Below are positions 1 to 9,943 of a stretch of DNA of 30,401 nt, one piece after another. Under the pieces are notes generated by a model. The model was not told the origin of the DNA. It worked only from the letters and a program-made list of their open reading frames with translations, and searched no databases. Origin of the DNA: Chrysochromulina tobinii (lineage: Eukaryota; Haptophyta; Prymnesiales; Chrysochromulinaceae); NCBI GenBank assembly GCA_001275005.1, contig JWZX01003148.1, positions 1 to 30,401 on the forward strand, read 5' to 3'. The position numbers and the translations under genes were made by a program. Within the stretch, counting starts at the first letter, position 1; each line of letters opens with the position of its first letter.

Positions 1-116
1 CCCGCGGCGCGGCCGGCCGTGCGTGTGCCGCCGGCTCCCGGCGCCGCGGGACGGGGAAGACACTGGAGAGGACCGGCGTATGTGGGGAAAACACACGAAT
101 TCAACGCCGGCCACAT

Positions 117-132
117 ACACACACACACACAC
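117..132. repeat. (AC)8 microsatellite
   Basis: Eight uninterrupted AC dinucleotides lie in the left-hand spacer. No gene is visible around them on either strand in positions 1-367; the open frames there start at non-ATG codons and look random. Confidence 0.8.
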
Positions 133-367
133 ATTGAACATCATAGCTCGTCGGCACACAGCCATCGATAGGGATGGACGGACTCGACTCACTACGCACT
201 TCTCTGATGCACGCGCATTGTTCATGTTGCGGCCGTGAAGGAACCACTCGTTCACAGGCCTAGGCATCAATAGAGCATGCGAGACTGGGATACGCCGAGC
301 AGACGGGCTGGCAAGAGCGTCCCACTACGAGAGCGTGGTGATAGAGCAGTCCGTGCTGCTGCACACC

Positions 368-655
368 TCACGGAGAGTCGCACTGGGACTCGACTCGAGT
401 GAGATCCTGCCAGTTCACCCAACGCTGCCACTCGTGCTCGAGCGATTCGTGCTCGGCCGGGTTCCGCTCGCTGAGGCCCCAGGCGTCCTCCCACGAAGTG
501 GCATCCTTCCAGTCCCTGGATGGCCGGCAGGCCTGGACCACGGGCGAGATGGATTGGGACGCGGCGAACGCCATCACCTTCACCGGGGGCCGATACCGTG
601 ACGCCTGAGTGGGCGCCTCCGGCCGCTTCGGGCTCACTTGTTGCTGGGCTGTCAT
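368..655 (-). CDS. small hypothetical Trp-rich protein, 95 aa
   Basis: I do not recognise this protein. The ATG at 653-655 opens a frame of 95 residues that ends at TGA 368-370. The composition looks coding rather than random: the C-terminal half is acidic and unusually rich in tryptophan, with six Trp between about residues 48 and 82 in contexts such as RDWKDATSWEDAWG and HEWQRWVNWQDL. The N-terminal 35 residues are Pro/Gln/Ser-rich and basic, which could be an organellar leader, but no clear signal is visible. There is no transmembrane segment. The overlapping minus frame at 267-740 is Arg/Ala/Gly-rich and reads like a shadow. An RNA-seq read or a homologue would be needed to call this real; an exon of a larger gene is also possible. 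Confidence 0.42.
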   Translation of the reverse strand: MTAQQQVSPKRPEAPTQASRYRPPVKVMAFAASQSISPVVQACRPSRDWKDATSWEDAWGLSERNPAEHESLEHEWQRWVNWQDLTRVESQCDSP

Positions 656-1542
656 CGCGAACACGGAGATGTCGCCCAACAATGCACCGATGCGTGTTGC
701 TCGCGGGATTCGTGTGGAGCGACTTTTTGTCGACTTTCAACTTTTCGAAACCGTTTCACGTGCGTTTCATTTCATAGTCCAAAGTTATGCCCTCCCTCCG
801 TCTCAAAGGACGCGGCTCCGCAGCGTCTGTGCGTCAAGCTGTGCGTGCGAAAGTTGTACTGCTGTGAACCCGCGCCCAGCGGGCGGGCGCCCGCGGTATT
901 GACGGTCACGGGTATGTGCAGGTACTTGTCGTCGCGCGGCGCGCGCGCGCTTCGCGCGCCGCTTTGCTGCTGTGTCACACCTGACGCTTAGACAAATCGC
1001 GATATGATACGTACCCGTGCGCACGAGCCTTTTTTGATAGCGGGCCGAACCCGGGCCGATGAAGGCACTCGGCTATAGCCAGCTATAGCAGCTACTGCCA
1101 CTCCGTCAATGCACTCCGTGTCTCCGTCGTTCGAGCCACTCAGCTTGGAGCCGGCTCATCTTAACCAAAGTGGCAACATGGAGCGAGTGTCCGGAACCTG
1201 AGTGCTGAGCCCTGAGGCGTGGGGACGCACTTCTCAGCTGTACATGTAGGCAGCACGGACCGGGATGTGCCGCCGCCCACGGAACGACCCTGAGATGTTG
1301 GCCTTTCTGACTGATTGAATCTCTGTAGACACTCACTTGCTGGACACTCACACCCCATTCGAACGAAACGCTCGGTCGCACAGGAAAACAGGAGCCCGAA
1401 CTGCGAAATCACGCCTATGTCTGCGCCACCCACGGTGTTTCTCATCGGGGTTCGGTTTTGTGCGTTTGCAGAGCATGACGCAATCACGCCGGAGTTGCAT
1501 TTCACATCTCGAGACGCGACGTGCGCGCGACGGCCGTGTACA
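656..1542. other. GC-rich spacer upstream of eIF2-gamma
   Basis: No convincing gene is seen here. The spacer contains a GC-only hairpin at 936-962, a 10-bp palindrome GGCTATAGCC at 1071-1080, and presumably the 5' UTR and promoter of the eIF2-gamma gene. Open frames in it (for example 638-991 and 1161-1688 on opposite strands) have shadow-like composition. Confidence 0.6.
936..962. repeat. perfect GC hairpin, 10-bp stem
   Basis: Left arm GCGGCGCGCG at 936-945 is the exact reverse complement of CGCGCGCCGC at 953-962, with a 7-base loop. It lies in a CG-dinucleotide-only stretch, so chance pairing is more likely here than in mixed sequence. Confidence 0.5.
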
Positions 1543-3076
1543 ATGGCCGAGGCAGCGTCGAGCTCGTCGTCGAGCGCGCCTGCAAATCGCCAACCGCACC
1601 TCTCAAAGCAAGACCTGGCGACGCTGAATCCAGCTGAGCTGACGCCGCTCTCGCCCACGGTCATCAGCCGGCAGGCCACCATCAACATCGGTGTGCAACT
1701 GCAGCCCGCGCAGCGCAGCCGCTCACTTGCCCTGCGTGCGCTGCGGACGCAGCCGCCTCTCCTCTGCGGTCGACGAGGCCTGACGCGCGCTGCCCGCCTC
1801 GCCCGCAGGCACCATCGGCCACGTGGCTCACGGCAAATCCACCGTCGTCAAGGCCATCTCCGGAGTGCACACCGTGCGCTTCAAGAACGAGCTCGAGCGC
1901 AACATCACCATCAAGCTGGGCTACGCGAACGCCAAGATCTACCAATGCAAAGACCCAGAGTGCCCGCGACCGGGGAACTTCATTACGCGCGGCTCGTCCG
2001 CGGAGGACGTGGTCACGCAGGGCAAGTGGACGTACGAGCTCGTGCGGCACGTGTCGTTCGTTGACTGCCCTGGCCACGACATTCTCATGGCGACCATGCT
2101 CAACGGTGCGGCGGTGATGGACGCGGCGCTGCTGCTGATCGCGGGCAACGAGCCGTGCCCGCAGCCGCAGACCTCCGAACACCTCGCCGCCGTCGAGATC
2201 ATGAAGCTGCAGCACATCATCATCCTGCAGAACAAGATCGATCTTGTCAAGGAAGCGGCCGCGCTGCAGCAGCATGAGGATATCAAAGCGTTCGTCAAGG
2301 GGACGGTGGCCGACTCTGCGCCGGTGGTACCCATCTCGGCGCAGCTGCGCTACAACATCGATGTCGTCGCCGAGTACATCACCACCCATATCCCGGTACC
2401 GGTGCGCGACTTCACCTGCGCGCCGAAGATGATCGTGATCCGCTCCTTTGATGTCAACAAACCTGGAGAGGAAGTGCAGGACCTGCGTGGCGGCGTGGCG
2501 GGCGGCTCGATCCTGCAGGGCGTGCTCAAGCTCGGGCAGGAGATTGAGATCCGCCCGGGCATCATCTCGCGCGGCGCGAACGGCACTGTGCGGTGTGTGC
2601 CGCTCTTCACACGCATCCTCTCGCTGTTTGCTGAGCAGAACGACTTGCAGTATGCGGTGCCGGGCGGCCTGATTGGTGTTGGGACGCTCATCGACCCGAC
2701 GCTCACGCGCGCCGACCGACTTGTGGGCCAAGTGCTCGGCGCCGTGGATGCCCTGCCCCAGATCTACACGGAGATCGAGGTGAGCTACTACTTGCTGCGC
2801 CGGCTGCTGGGCGTCAAAACCGCCGATGGGGAGAAACAAGGGAAGGTGCAGAAGCTGGCCAAGGGCGAGATTCTAATGGTCAACATTGGCTCGACGTCGA
2901 CGGGCGGGCGCATCCAGGCCGTCCGCGCCGACCTCGCCAAGATCGCGCTGACCGCCCCCGTGTGTACGTCCGAAAAGGAGAAGATTGCGCTCTCGCGCCG
3001 CGTCGACAAGCACTGGCGCCTCATCGGGTGGGGTGAGATCAACCGCGGCCTGACCATCGAGCCTTCGAAGCCGTGA
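1543..3076 (+). CDS. EIF2S3: eIF2 gamma subunit (translation initiation GTPase), two exons
   Basis: This is the GTP-binding core of eIF2, which carries initiator Met-tRNA to the 40S subunit in the cytosol. Exon 1 is 1543-1690 and exon 2 is 1809-3076, giving 471 residues, the usual length for the family. Splicing joins INIG to [11 protein letters not shown] and so rebuilds the P-loop (G1), which is strong proof of the intron. Exon 2 then shows the family insert after the P-loop ([28 protein letters not shown]), in which the switch-I region is typical, a Cys-containing CKDPECPRP loop, DCPGH (G3), NKID (G4), and the beta-barrel domains II and III to the C-terminus. The ATG at 1543 gives a Ser/Ala-rich leader followed by [23 protein letters not shown], a well-known family N-terminus. 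The stop is TGA 3074-3076. Nothing appears broken. Confidence 0.97.
1691..1808 (+). other. intron of eIF2-gamma gene (118 nt, GT-AG)
   Basis: The donor is GTGTGC after ATCG at 1690 and the acceptor is CCCGCAG ending at 1808 (phase 1). Removing it restores the continuous GTPase P-loop; reading through would put unrelated residues in the middle of the motif. Confidence 0.95.
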
Positions 3077-3816
3077 GAGGAGTGGAGCGGCGCGCGTTGG
3101 GTGGGCCGGCGGGCGCGAGGCGGGCGCCAGGCTCCCAAGGGATTGTCGAAGGCTGACCGTTGGCTGACCCCTCAAGCGCGGCGCCGGCGCAGGAGCGAGC
3201 GGAAGAGAGGTCGTTTCACGTCTGCCCCGCGCGCGGCGATGGGTCGGTCCCTGACACTCTCATTCGTGTCTACGATGCGCGCACATCCTTCGAGTCGACC
3301 GACGTACATATCTGCCTTCGACTCGCGTCTGGTACGTTCGCCGCGACTCGACCCCTCAGAGTCTTTTCCGCGGAGCTCCGCGGAACGCGAACGTGTCTCG
3401 CTCGCCGCCTTCCCGTCACGGCGCTCGGCGGGTCGCTCGCGGCGGCTCTGCTCGTGCTCCGGTGCTCGGCGCCGCACGCATGCGATCCGATGCAGTCACT
3501 CTTGCCTGCCGCGCGAACCGCGATCGGCAACTGAATCGTAAACGTAATCATGTTTCTCTTATCCGTTAGGCCGTTCAGCACAATGACCGCTCGTGTGCAC
3601 ACAAAATGTAATTCGCGGACTCCACGCCAGCACCTGCCAAATCCGCGCGCGCGCTTCGAGCCACACCACAGGTACGGAATTCGGATAACGTTGAGTGGTT
3701 CGGTGACGACGGTGTGCCACCCGCGCAGATCAGTCTCGGTGCTGTGCCCCGTGCGGCCTCCGCCCCCGCCGCCCGCCACCCGCGTGCCCCTTGAGCGTGT
3801 ATGCTGCTGGCGTCGC
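3077..3816. other. spacer between convergent genes, no gene seen
   Basis: These 740 bases separate the stop codons of eIF2-gamma (+) and EFHB (-). The open frames (3101-3541 +, 3270-3902 -) are Arg/Ala-rich, lack plausible starts and overlap one another. I treat the region as the two 3' UTRs plus spacer. Confidence 0.65.
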
Positions 3817-5088
3817 CTAGCACTCGCCGTTGAGCGCCATGCGGAAGGACTGCACTGAGACCATGCCTCGGGGATCCAGCCTCTGCGCGCGCGCGTATGC
3901 ATCCGATGCGACCGCGTCGTCGAGGTCGAAGCCGGCGGAGCGGAAGATGTCGATGAGCTCCGCCTTGCTCGTCGCCGAGAGGAAGTCCGCCTGCGTCACG
4001 CCGCCGTCAGAGAAGCGCGGCGGATAGAGGAGCGTGCCGGCGCCAGACTCGTCGCCATAGTTCTGATGGTCCGCCACGCTCTTCAGCATGGGAGCGGAGA
4101 TGTCGGAGCGGATGGAGGGCACGCCGAAGACGCGGTTCGGGTCGCCCTGGTTGCGCCATCCCGGCCGCACCGACTTGCCCAAGTCCTTGTCCGGCATCTG
4201 CTCCTCCGGTGGATAGTTGCCAATGCACTCACGCACGCCCCACTCAGGCCCCTTCTGCGAAGCCACGCCGAACATGTGCTGCGGGTCGGTGTACTTGCCG
4301 AAGCCGAGGTTTTTGACGGTGCCCAGGCCCTCGCTCGCGAGCTCGCGGTAGTCCTCGAGCAGCTTCTCGACCACAACGTCCGGCCGCTTCCAATGCGGAT
4401 CGAGGCCCGGGTTGAACGCCTTGGCCACGCCGGCCTTCTCACCCTCCTTGACGGCGCCGCCGAACCGGTACTGCGCCGGGTCGATCATGCCCTCCTGGTC
4501 CACCCAGTTGTAGCCGCGGTGGCGCTGCTCGCCGGGCAGGTAGTTGGCGTGAGACTTGATGTACATTTGGCGCTCCTCCTCGGGAACGATACGCTCGAGC
4601 GGGTGCAGCAGGCGCTTCGTCTGGTCGCCCGCTACCTCCTGCGGCGTCCCCTTGCCAAAGCCGTTTGTCAAGACAGCGCTGGGCAGCTCGTGACCGCGCA
4701 CGTACTGCTTGCCCAGCGGCTCGCGCTTGCTCGACTGGTAGATCGCCTCCTTCTTGGCCTCAGCCAGGGCGAGCAGCATAGACTTGGGCGCGGTGTTCAT
4801 GATCTCGTGCACTTTGACGCCGACCGGCTCGGAGCGGCCGTACACCTCGAGGCGCTTGAAGTCGGTGTCCTCGGCCACACCCGGATGGAGGATCACCCTG
4901 CCCGGAGTGAAGTCCGTGCGCCACTTCAAAATGTGCTCCGGGCACGGCTCCTTCATTTTTTTGTTGTAGATCTCCGGCTTGAGCGTGACCTCGCACGACT
5001 CGCCATCGCCGCCGCCGCCGATGCCGGCGGCCTTTAGGTGCGGCATACTGTCGGTGGGGTGCGAATGGCCCGACGCTTTGATCGACAT
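3817..5088 (-). CDS. EFHB: EFHB/CFAP21-like ciliary doublet-microtubule protein
   Basis: This 423-residue protein matches the EF-hand family member B group (CFAP21/FAP21), a protein bound inside the doublet microtubules of motile cilia. Family hallmarks visible in order are [25 protein letters not shown], the FGKGT segment after it, the [25 protein letters not shown] region and a C-terminal degenerate EF-hand pair ([17 protein letters not shown] and [13 protein letters not shown]). The start at ATG 5086-5088 ([11 protein letters not shown]) is chosen because the frame upstream of it is Arg/Ala-rich, cysteine-containing and runs into the divergent promoter; it is probably 5' UTR. The protein is about half the length of vertebrate EFHB and corresponds to its C-terminal half. 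The stop is TAG 3817-3819. The gene implies that the organism builds a motile flagellum. A 323-codon plus-strand frame opposite it is a shadow. Confidence 0.88.
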   Translation of the reverse strand: MSIKASGHSHPTDSMPHLKAAGIGGGGDGESCEVTLKPEIYNKKMKEPCPEHILKWRTDFTPGRVILHPGVAEDTDFKRLEVYGRSEPVGVKVHEIMNTAPKSMLLALAEAKKEAIYQSSKREPLGKQYVRGHELPSAVLTNGFGKGTPQEVAGDQTKRLLHPLERIVPEEERQMYIKSHANYLPGEQRHRGYNWVDQEGMIDPAQYRFGGAVKEGEKAGVAKAFNPGLDPHWKRPDVVVEKLLEDYRELASEGLGTVKNLGFGKYTDPQHMFGVASQKGPEWGVRECIGNYPPEEQMPDKDLGKSVRPGWRNQGDPNRVFGVPSIRSDISAPMLKSVADHQNYGDESGAGTLLYPPRFSDGGVTQADFLSATSKAELIDIFRSAGFDLDDAVASDAYARAQRLDPRGMVSVQSFRMALNGEC

Positions 5089-5382
5089 GTCGTCGGCGCG
5101 CTGGCACCGGCGAGCGTGTGCAACACAACCGAGAGGAGGGAGCCGTCTGGCGCAAACGAACGCTTCCCCCTTCAATTCTCGTTGTTTCTGTGCACAGAGG
5201 CTTCTCTGTCCTCGACACCTCGTCGCCAAGTGGTATGCCGCACGCCTGCTCGCACACGTCCTGCGCCCGTCGGCGAGCGCGCGGCTTCTCGCCGCGTCTG
5301 TCCGAGTGGCCTCTGCGGTGTCCTGCAAGCCACGCATACGCTGACGCATCTCGCGACCGCTCTCACTCACATTCGCAGCACC
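5089..5382. promoter_or_regulatory. bidirectional promoter between EFHB and RPS3A
   Basis: These 294 bases separate the divergent ATGs of EFHB (-) and RPS3A (+), so both promoters and 5' UTRs must lie here. I see no TATA box. Just upstream of the RPS3A ATG the sequence becomes pyrimidine-rich with ACTC runs (around 5350-5380). Shared regulation of a ciliary and a ribosomal gene is not implied by the sequence. Confidence 0.6.
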
Positions 5383-6726
5383 ATGGCGGTCGGAAAGAAC
5401 AAGCGCCTGTCGAAGGGCAAGAAGGGCAAAGGCAAGAAGGTGCTCGATCCGTTCCTGAAGAAGGAGTGGTACGACATCAAGGTGCCGTCCAACTTCTCCG
5501 TTCGCAGCTGCGGCAAGACGCCAGTCACCCGGTCATCGGGCTCAAGTGCGCGAGCTCCGCCAGATTGAACCCGAGCACGCGCAGCGCCAGCGGAGACCAA
5601 TTGAGCAACGAAGGGGTCGAAGGCGGCGAACGCTGCATCGGACGTGCCACCTCAGATCGAGGTGGCGGACGCTGCAGGCGGCGGCGCAGTACGTAGAAGC
5701 CGTCGACGGCGGCAGCAGCAGCAGCGGCGGCAGCTAGGATAGCAGACTGAGCGCGGCAGCAGCCGCGCGCGCTCAGATGCAGACGCCGCTGTGCCGGCAC
5801 CAGTCGTTGGCCGTCAGAGCGGCGCTGCGTGAGCGCGCTGCGATGGTTGACGACGGCTGGCGGCGGCTGGTCCAGCTAGCTAGAGCCGTGCGCTCGCGCA
5901 GCAGCTGGTCCGCCTCTGCATGCTGTGGTCGCCGCAGATCCGCTCAGCTCGCTGCGTCAGAGCTCCTCGGTGGCAGCGGCGGCGGCCCTTGCTGCCTGCC
6001 CACACGTGATGAATCCGTGCTCTTGCATTCGTGCATGCCGCCTCCCCTGACCTTCGGGCGCTCCCCTCGTCTCTCGTGCGCGTAGAGCTCGCTTCGGACT
6101 CTCTCAAGGGACGCGTCTTCGAGCTCAACCTGGCGGACATGAACAAGGATGAGGACCAGGCGTACCGCAAGATGTACATGCAGTGCGAGGAGGTGCAGGG
6201 GAAAGGCTGCCTAACGAACTTTTACGGCATGGACTTCACCACCGACAAGCTCCGCTCGATGGTGCGCAAGTGGCAGTCGCTCATCGAGGCGAGCGTGGAC
6301 GTGAAGACGATGGACGGGTACGTCATGCGCCTCTTCTGCATCGGCTTCACGATGAAGTGCAAGAACCAGCTCAAGAAGACGTGCTACGCCGGCGCGGGGC
6401 AGCAGAAGATCATCCGCAAGAAGATGCGCGAGATCATGACGCGCGAGGCCACCTCGTGCGAGCTGCAGGAGCTTGTCAACAAGTTCATTCCCGAGGTGAT
6501 TGGTAAGGAGATCCAGAAGGCCTGCTTCAGCACTTACCCGCTGCAGAATGTGTACATCCGCAAGGTCAAGATGCTCAAGAAGCCGAAGTTTGACCTGACC
6601 AAGCTGCTCGACGTGCACGGCGACAACGGCCTCGCGCCCGTGGGTGGCAAGGTGGACGTGGGCGAGAAGGTGGTTGCAGACCTGGGCGAGGGCATGGAGA
6701 AAAAGGAGGTCATCGGCGCCGATTGA
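5383..6726 (+). CDS. RPS3A: 40S ribosomal protein S3a (eS1), two exons
   Basis: This is a structural protein of the small ribosomal subunit near the mRNA exit/platform. Exon 1 (5383-5545) encodes the hallmark [19 protein letters not shown] start and [17 protein letters not shown]. Exon 2 (6086-6726) continues with [67 protein letters not shown] and [13 protein letters not shown]. The join gives [19 protein letters not shown], which lines up without a gap with the animal protein. The total is 267 residues (family about 264). The stop is TGA 6724-6726. The protein is complete, with a short acidic C-terminal tail ending IGAD. Confidence 0.97.
5546..6085 (+). other. intron of RPS3A (540 nt, GT-AG)
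   Basis: The donor is GTGCGC after TCAA and the acceptor is GCGCGTAG (phase 1: A+AG makes the conserved Lys). It is the longest intron in the window and includes a run of CAG/GGC triplets at about 5703-5733. I looked for a hosted snoRNA and found only a weak C/D candidate near 6006-6050, which I do not call. Confidence 0.93.
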
Positions 6727-7085
6727 GCCGCCGAGGTCGTGAGCGACCGAGGACGGCATGGAACACTGTCCCGCGCGAGGCCCACAACCAGCCCTCCACC
6801 CCCCTCTTGGCACCCCGGAAATAGTAGTCCCGTGGCGTAGGCGCCTCGGTTCCGTGGGAGGCACGAGAGGCAGCCGTGTGGCCGTGATCTGGTCTGGCGG
6901 TGTGCACCTCTCTACTATATCGGGTGCGGCGCGCGCGCATGTGAGTATAGTGCTGGCCGTCACCGTGGCTCTCGCATGTCTTCAATTGAGTTCATTGTCA
7001 CAGATCCGAGATCGAGGCGCCGTCGCGGCGTCATCTCTTCGCGTGAGCCTCTCCGTGGACCGCGGAGCTGGCGTGTTCACGCATC
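6727..7085. other. spacer upstream of SRP19
   Basis: These 359 bases hold the 3' UTR of RPS3A and the promoter/5' UTR of SRP19. A short AT-rich ACTATATC lies at about 6913-6920. Minus-strand open frames here (6710-6985) lack conserved features. Confidence 0.55.
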
Positions 7086-7689
7086 ATGACGTCCGTGGTG
7101 GACATCACGGACAGTGCGGGCGGCGGCTCAGGCTACAACAACTTCGACCATCGCGTCATCGTTTGGCCGGTGCGCGTGTGCCGCAGCCTCTCTCAGCGGG
7201 AATCTCTCGTGACGCTGCCGACTGCTGGTGCCGCAGGTGTATCTCGACAAGAAGAAGACTGTTGCCGAGGGTCGCAAAATCCCGATCGAGTGGTGCGTCG
7301 AGTATCCGCAGATGGGCGAGCTGCGCGACGTGCTCGACCATCTCGGCTTTGAGCACGCATACGAGGAGAGCAAATGTTACCCCCGCGACCTGACGCAGTA
7401 CGGGCGCTTTCGGGTGCTGCTCAAGGATCCCATGACGGGCGCGCCCAAGGTGGAGGGTATCACGACGAGGCGGCAGCTTCTGAAGGCCATGGGTGAGCTC
7501 ATCCCCAAGCTCAAGAGTCGCGCTGACGGAAAAGTCAAGGGGCCCGAGACACCGGGAATCCCACTGCCGGGCTATCCTTACACGCTGCTGCCCATACCCC
7601 AGGGCCCACCACCCGCCGCGATCGCGGCCAGCGCCAGCGCTGGGGCATCGGGCGGTTCCTCAAAGAAAAAGGGCAAGGCGCCCAAATGA
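7086..7689 (+). CDS. SRP19: signal recognition particle 19 kDa protein, two exons
   Basis: SRP19 binds the S domain of SRP RNA and prepares it for SRP54, so it acts in co-translational targeting to the ER. Exon 1 is 7086-7169 and exon 2 is 7237-7689, giving 178 residues. The splice joins VIVWP to VYLDKKKTVAEGRKIPIEW, which recreates the diagnostic IYPxYLxxKKTxAEGRRIP block of the family. Further on are the ESKCYPRDLTQYGRFRVLLKD strand region and the MGELIPKLKSR helix. The C-terminus is a lysine-rich tail (SSKKKGKAPK) as in animal SRP19, preceded by a Pro/Ala/Ser linker that makes it about 30 residues longer than the human form. The stop is TGA 7687-7689. Confidence 0.95.
7170..7236 (+). other. 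intron of SRP19 (67 nt, GT-AG)
   Basis: The donor is GTGCGC after CCG and the acceptor GCCGCAG ends at 7236 (phase 0). The downstream exon also begins GTG, so the first three bases of the intron and of the following exon match. Confidence 0.93.
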
Positions 7690-8075
7690 GGGAGAGGTGA
7701 TCACCGGTCACTCTACAGGGAATCTCGATCACACTCGTTGGCTCGACACAGATCACAGTGATGCCAGCCCGGCGTCATCCGCTCTCCAAATAGAAATACA
7801 GAGCATGCATAGTATGAATACAGTGACTACTCATGGATCCTGGGCCATACTGGCCCGTTTATGAGAGATTCCGAAACTGGCGGGGTGTGGGCCAGTGTTG
7901 GTCTGCGCCCTCCACGGCGTGTGTCTCCACGGGACCTGTGGTCGTGCGTCTTGCCGAGATGGCAAATTAACTTGAACGTGATTGAACGTGGGATTCACGT
8001 TTACAGAGTCTCGTCAACTTCGGGAGTCTACATGTAATAAGGGTGCAGGGAATTCGTCCGTCCGCCGCGGCCGAA
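7690..8075. other. spacer, locally AT-rich
   Basis: These 386 bases lie between SRP19 and the protease-like gene. The stretch around 7785-7840 (AATAGAAATACAGAG and following) is markedly AT-richer than the surrounding DNA. No gene or AATAAA signal is seen. Confidence 0.55.
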
Positions 8076-9340
8076 ATGCGCCTTCTCTCACGCGCCGACA
8101 TCCTCCGCCTCGCCACGTATATGGTCGCGTCTTTGCCGTGTTTGCAGCCACTGCTGTCAGCAGCCACCATCCCTCGGTTTTCGCTGGTTGGCCGGCGCCA
8201 GCCTGATGTCGTCGTGCTGCCGCTCTATCTTTGTGGAGGAGCGTACTGCACCGAGTTTCGGGTGGATGGGGAGCGCTTTCGCGCCGTCGCCGACACCGGC
8301 TCGCCCTTCCTGCTGGTGCTTGCCAAGGGCAACTGCGCTGGCGGTCCGGAACGCTGGGGCTGCTTCGAAGATCTACGATTCGGCGGCCTGGACGACGAGA
8401 GCGTCGAGGGCTTTGGTGGCCAGAACATGGACGTGGTGTGGCGGCGCGGCTCGGTGCGAACTGTCGACGATCGACTCGGAATCGCCGGTATGCGAGCCCG
8501 TGGATGCTGCAGGCGGCGCTGGCCGATCGTCGCAACGGCGCCCGCTCCGGCGCTTGGACGGTCCCACGAGAGGGGACTGACCTGCTCTTCGAGCCGATCA
8601 ACTTTGGAGTGGTCAAGTCCGTTGAACGGACGGGCGGGAGTAGTGCGCTCTACCTGGGTCTGGCACGGGACCGCAACCCGCGCGCGAACGTGCGCCCAAC
8701 CTTTCTCGAGCAGACAGACGTGGAGGCGCTCGCCTTCGACTTTCCACAGCGCACGCTCACACTCGCGCGTCGGCCGCTCATCAAAGGTGATGGCATCCCA
8801 CTGCTGGACCTGCGACCGCTAGGAGCACCGGTGGCGCAGTACGCGGCCGCGGTGCATCGGCTGCGGGTCAACGGCCAGGAGATCAAGATCTCGCGCCCGT
8901 GCGTCGCCATCATCGACACCGGCACCTCCGGCCTTGTCGTGAGCGATACGCTGTACGATTCTGACGAGCTGCCGATGCCTGGCGCGGCGATGCGAACTGT
9001 CGAGGTGGAGCTGCTCTCCGAGCGCGGCGAGGTGCAGACGCTGCAAGCGGCGCGCAGGCCGGCGCCGCTCGAGTCGCAGGCCGTGGATGCGCCGCCGGTG
9101 GTCGACCGTTTCCCGCTCATCGTGACGCCGGTCCATTTGAACTGGTTCGACGAGCCTCGTCGGCGCACGCTTGGGCCTTTGGGCCCGCCGCCGGCCGAGG
9201 CGGCTGCCGCGTCGGATCTGATCTCGCCCTCAATCTCGCCCTCAATCTCGCCCCATGTGCTCTTTGTGGGCCTCGCCTTCTTGAGTGAGCGCAAGCTCAC
9301 CATCGACATCGGGCAGATGCGCTTGCGCTTCGACGCGTAG
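8076..9340 (+). CDS. pepsin-family aspartyl protease-like protein (frame changes once; probable intron)
   Basis: Both active-site loops of a bilobal A1-type protease are present: ADTGSPFLL at about residue 72 (nt near 8290) and IDTGTSGLVV (nt about 8912-8941). The ATG at 8076 gives a hydrophobic leader (about residues 9-30) that fits a secretory signal. Two Cys pairs flank the first lobe. The first part reads in one frame to about 8490 (LGIAG) and the rest in another up to TAG 9338-9340 (FGVVKS, ALYLGLARDRNPRANVRPTFLEQ, HVLFVGLAFLSERKLTIDI), so a splice or frameshift lies at about 8454-8572. Three GT-AG introns fit the phase: 8454-8512 (GTGCGA...TGCAG), 8454-8572 and 8488-8570 (GTATGC...ACGAG). 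The first has the window's usual donor and acceptor; the third best preserves WRRGSVRTVDDRL next to LLFEPINFGVV. I cannot choose between them. The C-terminus has an Ala/Pro linker and a triplicated SISP motif. Protease activity itself is inferred. Confidence 0.8.
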
Positions 9341-9943
9341 AGCGGCGTGGTACCTTCGTGGTACCAATGGAGCGCCGAGCTGTTGCGGCAGAGTTCGATG
9401 GCGGGTCCAAGTGCCGATGCAGATACTGTAGGTGTCGTAGTGCGGAGAGCACTCATCCGCTGCGGTGTAGGCCGCGCGCTGCTACGGGCAATTGCTACGG
9501 GCAGGCCGCGCGTTCATGTGCCTCCTCAACTCGTAAATAGCCATGTAAATAGCTCCTCCCCCGTTCAGCGTTCTGACTCGGAGTTGAGACACGCCGGATA
9601 TCGAAATTTCGCGACATATCGAAATACAGAGGACGGAAGATACAGAGATCAGAGTATTATGCGGCCAATTGAGTACGGCGATTTGCGCGACAGAGAGCAA
9701 TTGACAGAGAGACTATGGATGACCAAGAACCAAGAACAAATGTAAGATGGTGAATTGGTTACTTTTGGTTTGAAATGTAACGCGGCTTTCCCGAAAGCTG
9801 CCGCCGCTCCGCGGGCGAGCGGTTTCAAAACTTCAATCCGCCTTCCAACTGACCAAAGTCCGAGTGCTCGTGCGCGCGCTGCGCGCACGCAAATAGACCC
9901 CTCTGCCTCTCGAGCCTGCCCACAGCCCGCCAATCAAACAATC
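9341..9943. other. spacer and probable promoter of the Tudor-like gene
   Basis: These 603 bases hold no convincing gene. The part at about 9530-9780 is AT-richer than its surroundings, which suits a promoter/5' UTR. A palindrome-like pair GGTACC lies at 9349 and 9360. The open frame beginning at 9347 is short and not protein-like. Confidence 0.5.

Noticed and set aside
267-740. 157-codon minus-strand open frame overlapping the small Trp-rich gene
   Set aside because: It is rich in Arg, Ala and Gly and overlaps the more protein-like frame at 368-655, so only the latter is kept.
1682-2839. 385-codon minus-strand open frame
   Set aside because: It is antisense to eIF2-gamma and dominated by Arg, His and Asp, so it is a shadow.
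3101-3541. 146-codon plus-strand frame after eIF2-gamma
   Set aside because: It is Arg/Ser-rich, overlaps other equally long frames in the same spacer and has no recognisable motif.
4066-5037. 323-codon plus-strand open frame
   Set aside because: It is antisense to the well-supported EFHB gene, with Leu/Arg/Ala/His-rich composition typical of the shadow of a GC-rich gene.
6006-6050. Possible box C/D snoRNA in the RPS3A intron (GTGATGA, then CTGA)
   Set aside because: The two boxes are only about 34 bases apart, the closing stem is weak (GCCC/GGGC) and no C'/D' pair is clear. Chance matches are expected.
8488-8512. 25-nt GTATGC...TGCAG intron in the protease-like gene
   Set aside because: Its length (1 mod 3) does not bring the downstream catalytic frame into register, and it is shorter than any supported intron here.
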